Source: CAVZLD01 sp964522605
GTDB taxonomy: Bacteria; Planctomycetota; Planctomycetia; Pirellulales; Pirellulaceae
DNA: 8,294 nucleotides
Assembly: GCA_964522605.1 (NCBI GenBank)
Contig: CAZFWV010000307.1
Span: forward strand, 1-8,294
Direction of reading: 5' to 3'
In this document: positions 7,301-8,294 of the stretch, piece after piece
How positions within the stretch are numbered: position 1 is the first letter of the stretch
Layout: every line of letters starts with the position of its first letter
Notes under the pieces: model-generated
Database searches by the model: none
Told to the model about the DNA's origin: nothing
The model's input: the letters and a program-made list of their open reading frames with translations, nothing else
Position numbers and translations under genes: made by a program

Positions 7301-7642
7301 GGGTACGAACTACTTTGTACCTCAGGCACCGCGCGGCAACTCGAAGAGGCGGGCGTGCCGGTCGAACGAGTGAAGAAGCTCGTCGAGGGACATCCGAACC
7401 TGATCGATTACTTGATTGATGGACACGTGTCCCTGATTCTGAACACACCGAGTGGGAAAGGGGCACGCACGGATGAGGGCCGAATTCGAGCGGCCGCGGT
7501 ACAGCACGGCGTGTCCAGTATCACGACGATTCAAGCCGCCGAGGCCGCGGTTCGCGCGATGGAGGCCTTGCGTGAAGAACCGATGAACGTACAGGCCCTG
7601 CAAGATCGATTCGCCGATCAAGCGGCGACATCAAGTTCGTAG
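4373..7642 (+). CDS. carB: Carbamoyl-phosphate synthase large subunit
   Basis: CarB uses ammonia from glutamine (released by the CarA partner), bicarbonate and two ATP to make carbamoyl phosphate for arginine and pyrimidine synthesis. The 1089-residue protein has the full four-part layout. The first ATP-grasp half (about 1-400) has GSGPIVIGQACEFDYSG at 14-30, LPTLGGQTGLN at 87-97 and EMNPRVSRSSAL at 299-310. A helical oligomerisation region covers about 400-555. The second ATP-grasp half (about 565-935) has GGGPNRIGQGIEFDYC at 571-586 and EVNPRASRTVPF at 850-861. The C-terminal MGS-like allosteric domain begins near 953. By alignment from memory to the E. coli enzyme, ornithine ligands E788, D796, E901 and T1051 and nucleotide-site residues K963, T983, T986, K1002 and N1024 are kept; E. 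coli Thr1017 is Pro1026 here. The 4373 start gives the typical MPRRDDIHKIL N-terminus. carA is not adjacent on the left. Confidence 0.98.
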   Translation: MPRRDDIHKILLIGSGPIVIGQACEFDYSGTQACKALREEKYEVVLVNSNPATIMTDPNTADRTYIEPLTWEMVAKVIEQERPDALLPTLGGQTGLNVAMDLDRHGVLKQYNVQMIGANARVIAKAEEREQFKSAMERIGLECCRGQTVRTIDAAREVLKWVGLPCVVRPSFTLGGSGSAIAYNRNEFDTLVQRGLDQSPITEVLIEESVLGWKEYEMEVMRDLDDNVVIICSIENFDPMGVHTGDSITVAPAQTLTDKEYQRMRDASLAVIREIGVETGGSNIQFAINPRDGRMVVIEMNPRVSRSSALASKATGFPIAKIAAKLAVGYRLHELPNDITRKTQACFEPTIDYVVTKVPRFAFEKFPEADDTLTTQMKSVGETMAIGRTFKESFQKALRGLEVGSFGLGCDGKDLWGTDQQPTHEEIRARLAKPNAERVWYVRYAMKAGMSREEIYELTRIDPWFLDHIAEIVETEEQLRSIGELADLDDAMLRQAKRFGFSDRQLAEIFGTSELEVRRLRKLRGIVATFKSVDTCAAEFEAYTPYYYSTYEDEDETPPKVEGRRRIMILGGGPNRIGQGIEFDYCCCHASFALREMGIESIMVNSNPETVSTDYDTSDLLFFEPLTIEDVLNIYDRVQPDGVIVQFGGQTPLNLARALATAGVPIIGTSVDTIEAAEDREKFQQTLLRLGLKQPANGIARTMNQARTEAAKVGFPALVRPSFVLGGRAMEICYDQPQFERFVSEAFVVAQGQPVLIDRFLEDATEVDVDAISDGENVVVAGIMEHIEEAGVHSGDSACAIPSYSLPQVVIEEIRSATHALARHLNVVGLMNIQFAVKKEEGKLNVYVLEVNPRASRTVPFVAKATGVPIAKLAAKVMAGSTLNELGLLREPIPAHVSIKESVFPFRKFAGVDIVLGPEMRSTGEVMGISELFSLAFAKSQLAAGVVLPSSGKIFVSVADRHKEQIVPLAQRLHQLGYELLCTSGTARQLEEAGVPVERVKKLVEGHPNLIDYLIDGHVSLILNTPSGKGARTDEGRIRAAAVQHGVSSITTIQAAEAAVRAMEALREEPMNVQALQDRFADQAATSSS

Positions 7643-7651
7643 CGAAACGCG

Positions 7652-8294
7652 TCAGAGCTTCCAAACGAGTGTGATGAAGTAATCCAGGTCGTTGTGCTCG
7701 CGACCGTTGGGTGTGCTGTCGTATCGATCGATTAAGCCCAGCTTCAAGCTCAGATTCGTTTCTTCGTCCAGCAGGATTTCCCAGTTCGCGTTCAGCAGCA
7801 GTCGGTAGTCGAGGAAGTCTTCCCACGCCGGATAGTAGTCCGAGGTCACTTTGACCTTTTGCCGGTCGGTCAGCTGGTGCTCAAAATCGAGGCCCAAGTT
7901 GGCTTCCGGTACCCACTCCTCGTCCGGGCCGCCGAATTCGCGCGACACGCCCGCCCCCAGGCGGCCGGTCATCGTCGTTGTTTCGCTCTTGAGAAAGTGA
8001 TATCCAAGCCCTCCGCTGACGACCAGACGCAAGTCAAAGGCCTTGAATTCGTCGTACTCCACAATGTCTTTGTTGTAAAGAAACCACTGCGGGGACATGT
8101 TCCAGTCCCAGCGGGAATTGAGAATCGCGTAGTTCTGGGTCTCCGCACCGTTGGCCTGGGTCTTTCCGTAGGTGAGGCCTAGGTCGAGCGCATTTCCTTC
8201 CGTCTTGCGCTGCAGATTGGTTGAGGCCAACATGCTGAAAGACTGCGTATTTCCCTCGGATCCGTTCACCCCCAGTTCCATTCCGATATCCCAT
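7652..8294 (-). CDS. DUF481-type outer-membrane beta-barrel protein (N-terminus outside window)
   Basis: The frame is open to the window edge, where it reads WDIG before MELGVNGSEGNT, so the ATG at 8281 is probably internal and the true start lies beyond 8294. About 213 residues are visible. They alternate polar and hydrophobic positions in the manner of amphipathic beta strands, with many Trp, Tyr, Gly and Asn and acidic turns. The WxxGxELGxxxxxGNT opening, the GGLGYHFL strand and the ending LDYFITLVWKL match the YdiY/DUF481 family ('salt-induced outer membrane protein'). That name is historical; the function is unknown. Planctomycete members usually carry a signal peptide and an extra N-terminal region, which cannot be seen here. 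The gene converges on carB with a 9-bp gap. Confidence 0.75.
   Translation of the reverse strand, partial: WDIGMELGVNGSEGNTQSFSMLASTNLQRKTEGNALDLGLTYGKTQANGAETQNYAILNSRWDWNMSPQWFLYNKDIVEYDEFKAFDLRLVVSGGLGYHFLKSETTTMTGRLGAGVSREFGGPDEEWVPEANLGLDFEHQLTDRQKVKVTSDYYPAWEDFLDYRLLLNANWEILLDEETNLSLKLGLIDRYDSTPNGREHNDLDYFITLVWKL

Noticed and set aside
7604..7619. GATCG/CGATC hairpin near the carB 3' end
   Set aside because: Only a 5-bp stem inside the coding region and no T-run follows.
1..8294. tRNA, rRNA, CRISPR array, insertion sequence, phage or defence genes
   Set aside because: No regularly spaced repeats, transposase or recombinase motifs, or tRNA-like cloverleaf sequences were seen by reading; large frames account for most of the window.

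Overview
The window reads as a chromosomal segment of a planctomycete, probably of the Pirellula/Rhodopirellula type. This placement is inferred from the style of the CarB N-terminus (MPRRDDIHKIL), from two short palindromic GACGGATT-GGC-AATCCGTC elements of a kind I associate with planctomycete intergenic DNA, and from a secreted HEAT-repeat protein and a DUF481 outer-membrane protein. It is not proven. GC content is moderately high and all large genes look intact.

Layout, left to right. Positions 25-2268 (minus) encode an exported, alanine- and glutamine-rich helical-repeat protein with an embedded receiver-like domain that has lost its phosphorylation chemistry. Positions 2269-2348 are a short gap holding two copies of a 23-bp palindromic repeat, the second of which supplies the stop codon of the next gene. 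Positions 2349-3806 (minus) encode argininosuccinate lyase (argH). Positions 3807-4372 are a 566-bp divergent intergenic region. It holds a good sigma70-type promoter for argH, a symmetric 74-bp compound palindrome, several smaller inverted and direct repeats, and the leader of the next gene. Positions 4373-7642 (plus) encode the large subunit of carbamoyl-phosphate synthetase (carB). Only 9 bp separate its stop from the stop of the last gene, a convergent DUF481-type outer-membrane beta-barrel protein (7652 to beyond 8294, minus) whose N-terminus lies outside the window.

Functional links. CarB makes carbamoyl phosphate, which feeds citrulline/arginine and pyrimidine synthesis. ArgH performs the last step of arginine synthesis. 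The two genes are transcribed away from each other from one shared control region, so coordinated expression is possible. carA, encoding the glutaminase subunit, is not in the window. The HEAT-repeat gene lies 80 bp downstream of argH on the same strand with no visible promoter or intrinsic terminator between them, so it may be co-transcribed, but no metabolic link is evident.

Most of the window is housekeeping. The parts most worth a second look are the pseudo-receiver inside an exported HEAT protein, the 74-bp nested palindrome between argH and carB, and the repeat copy fused to the argH stop codon. I see no defence system, CRISPR array, mobile element, tRNA or rRNA.
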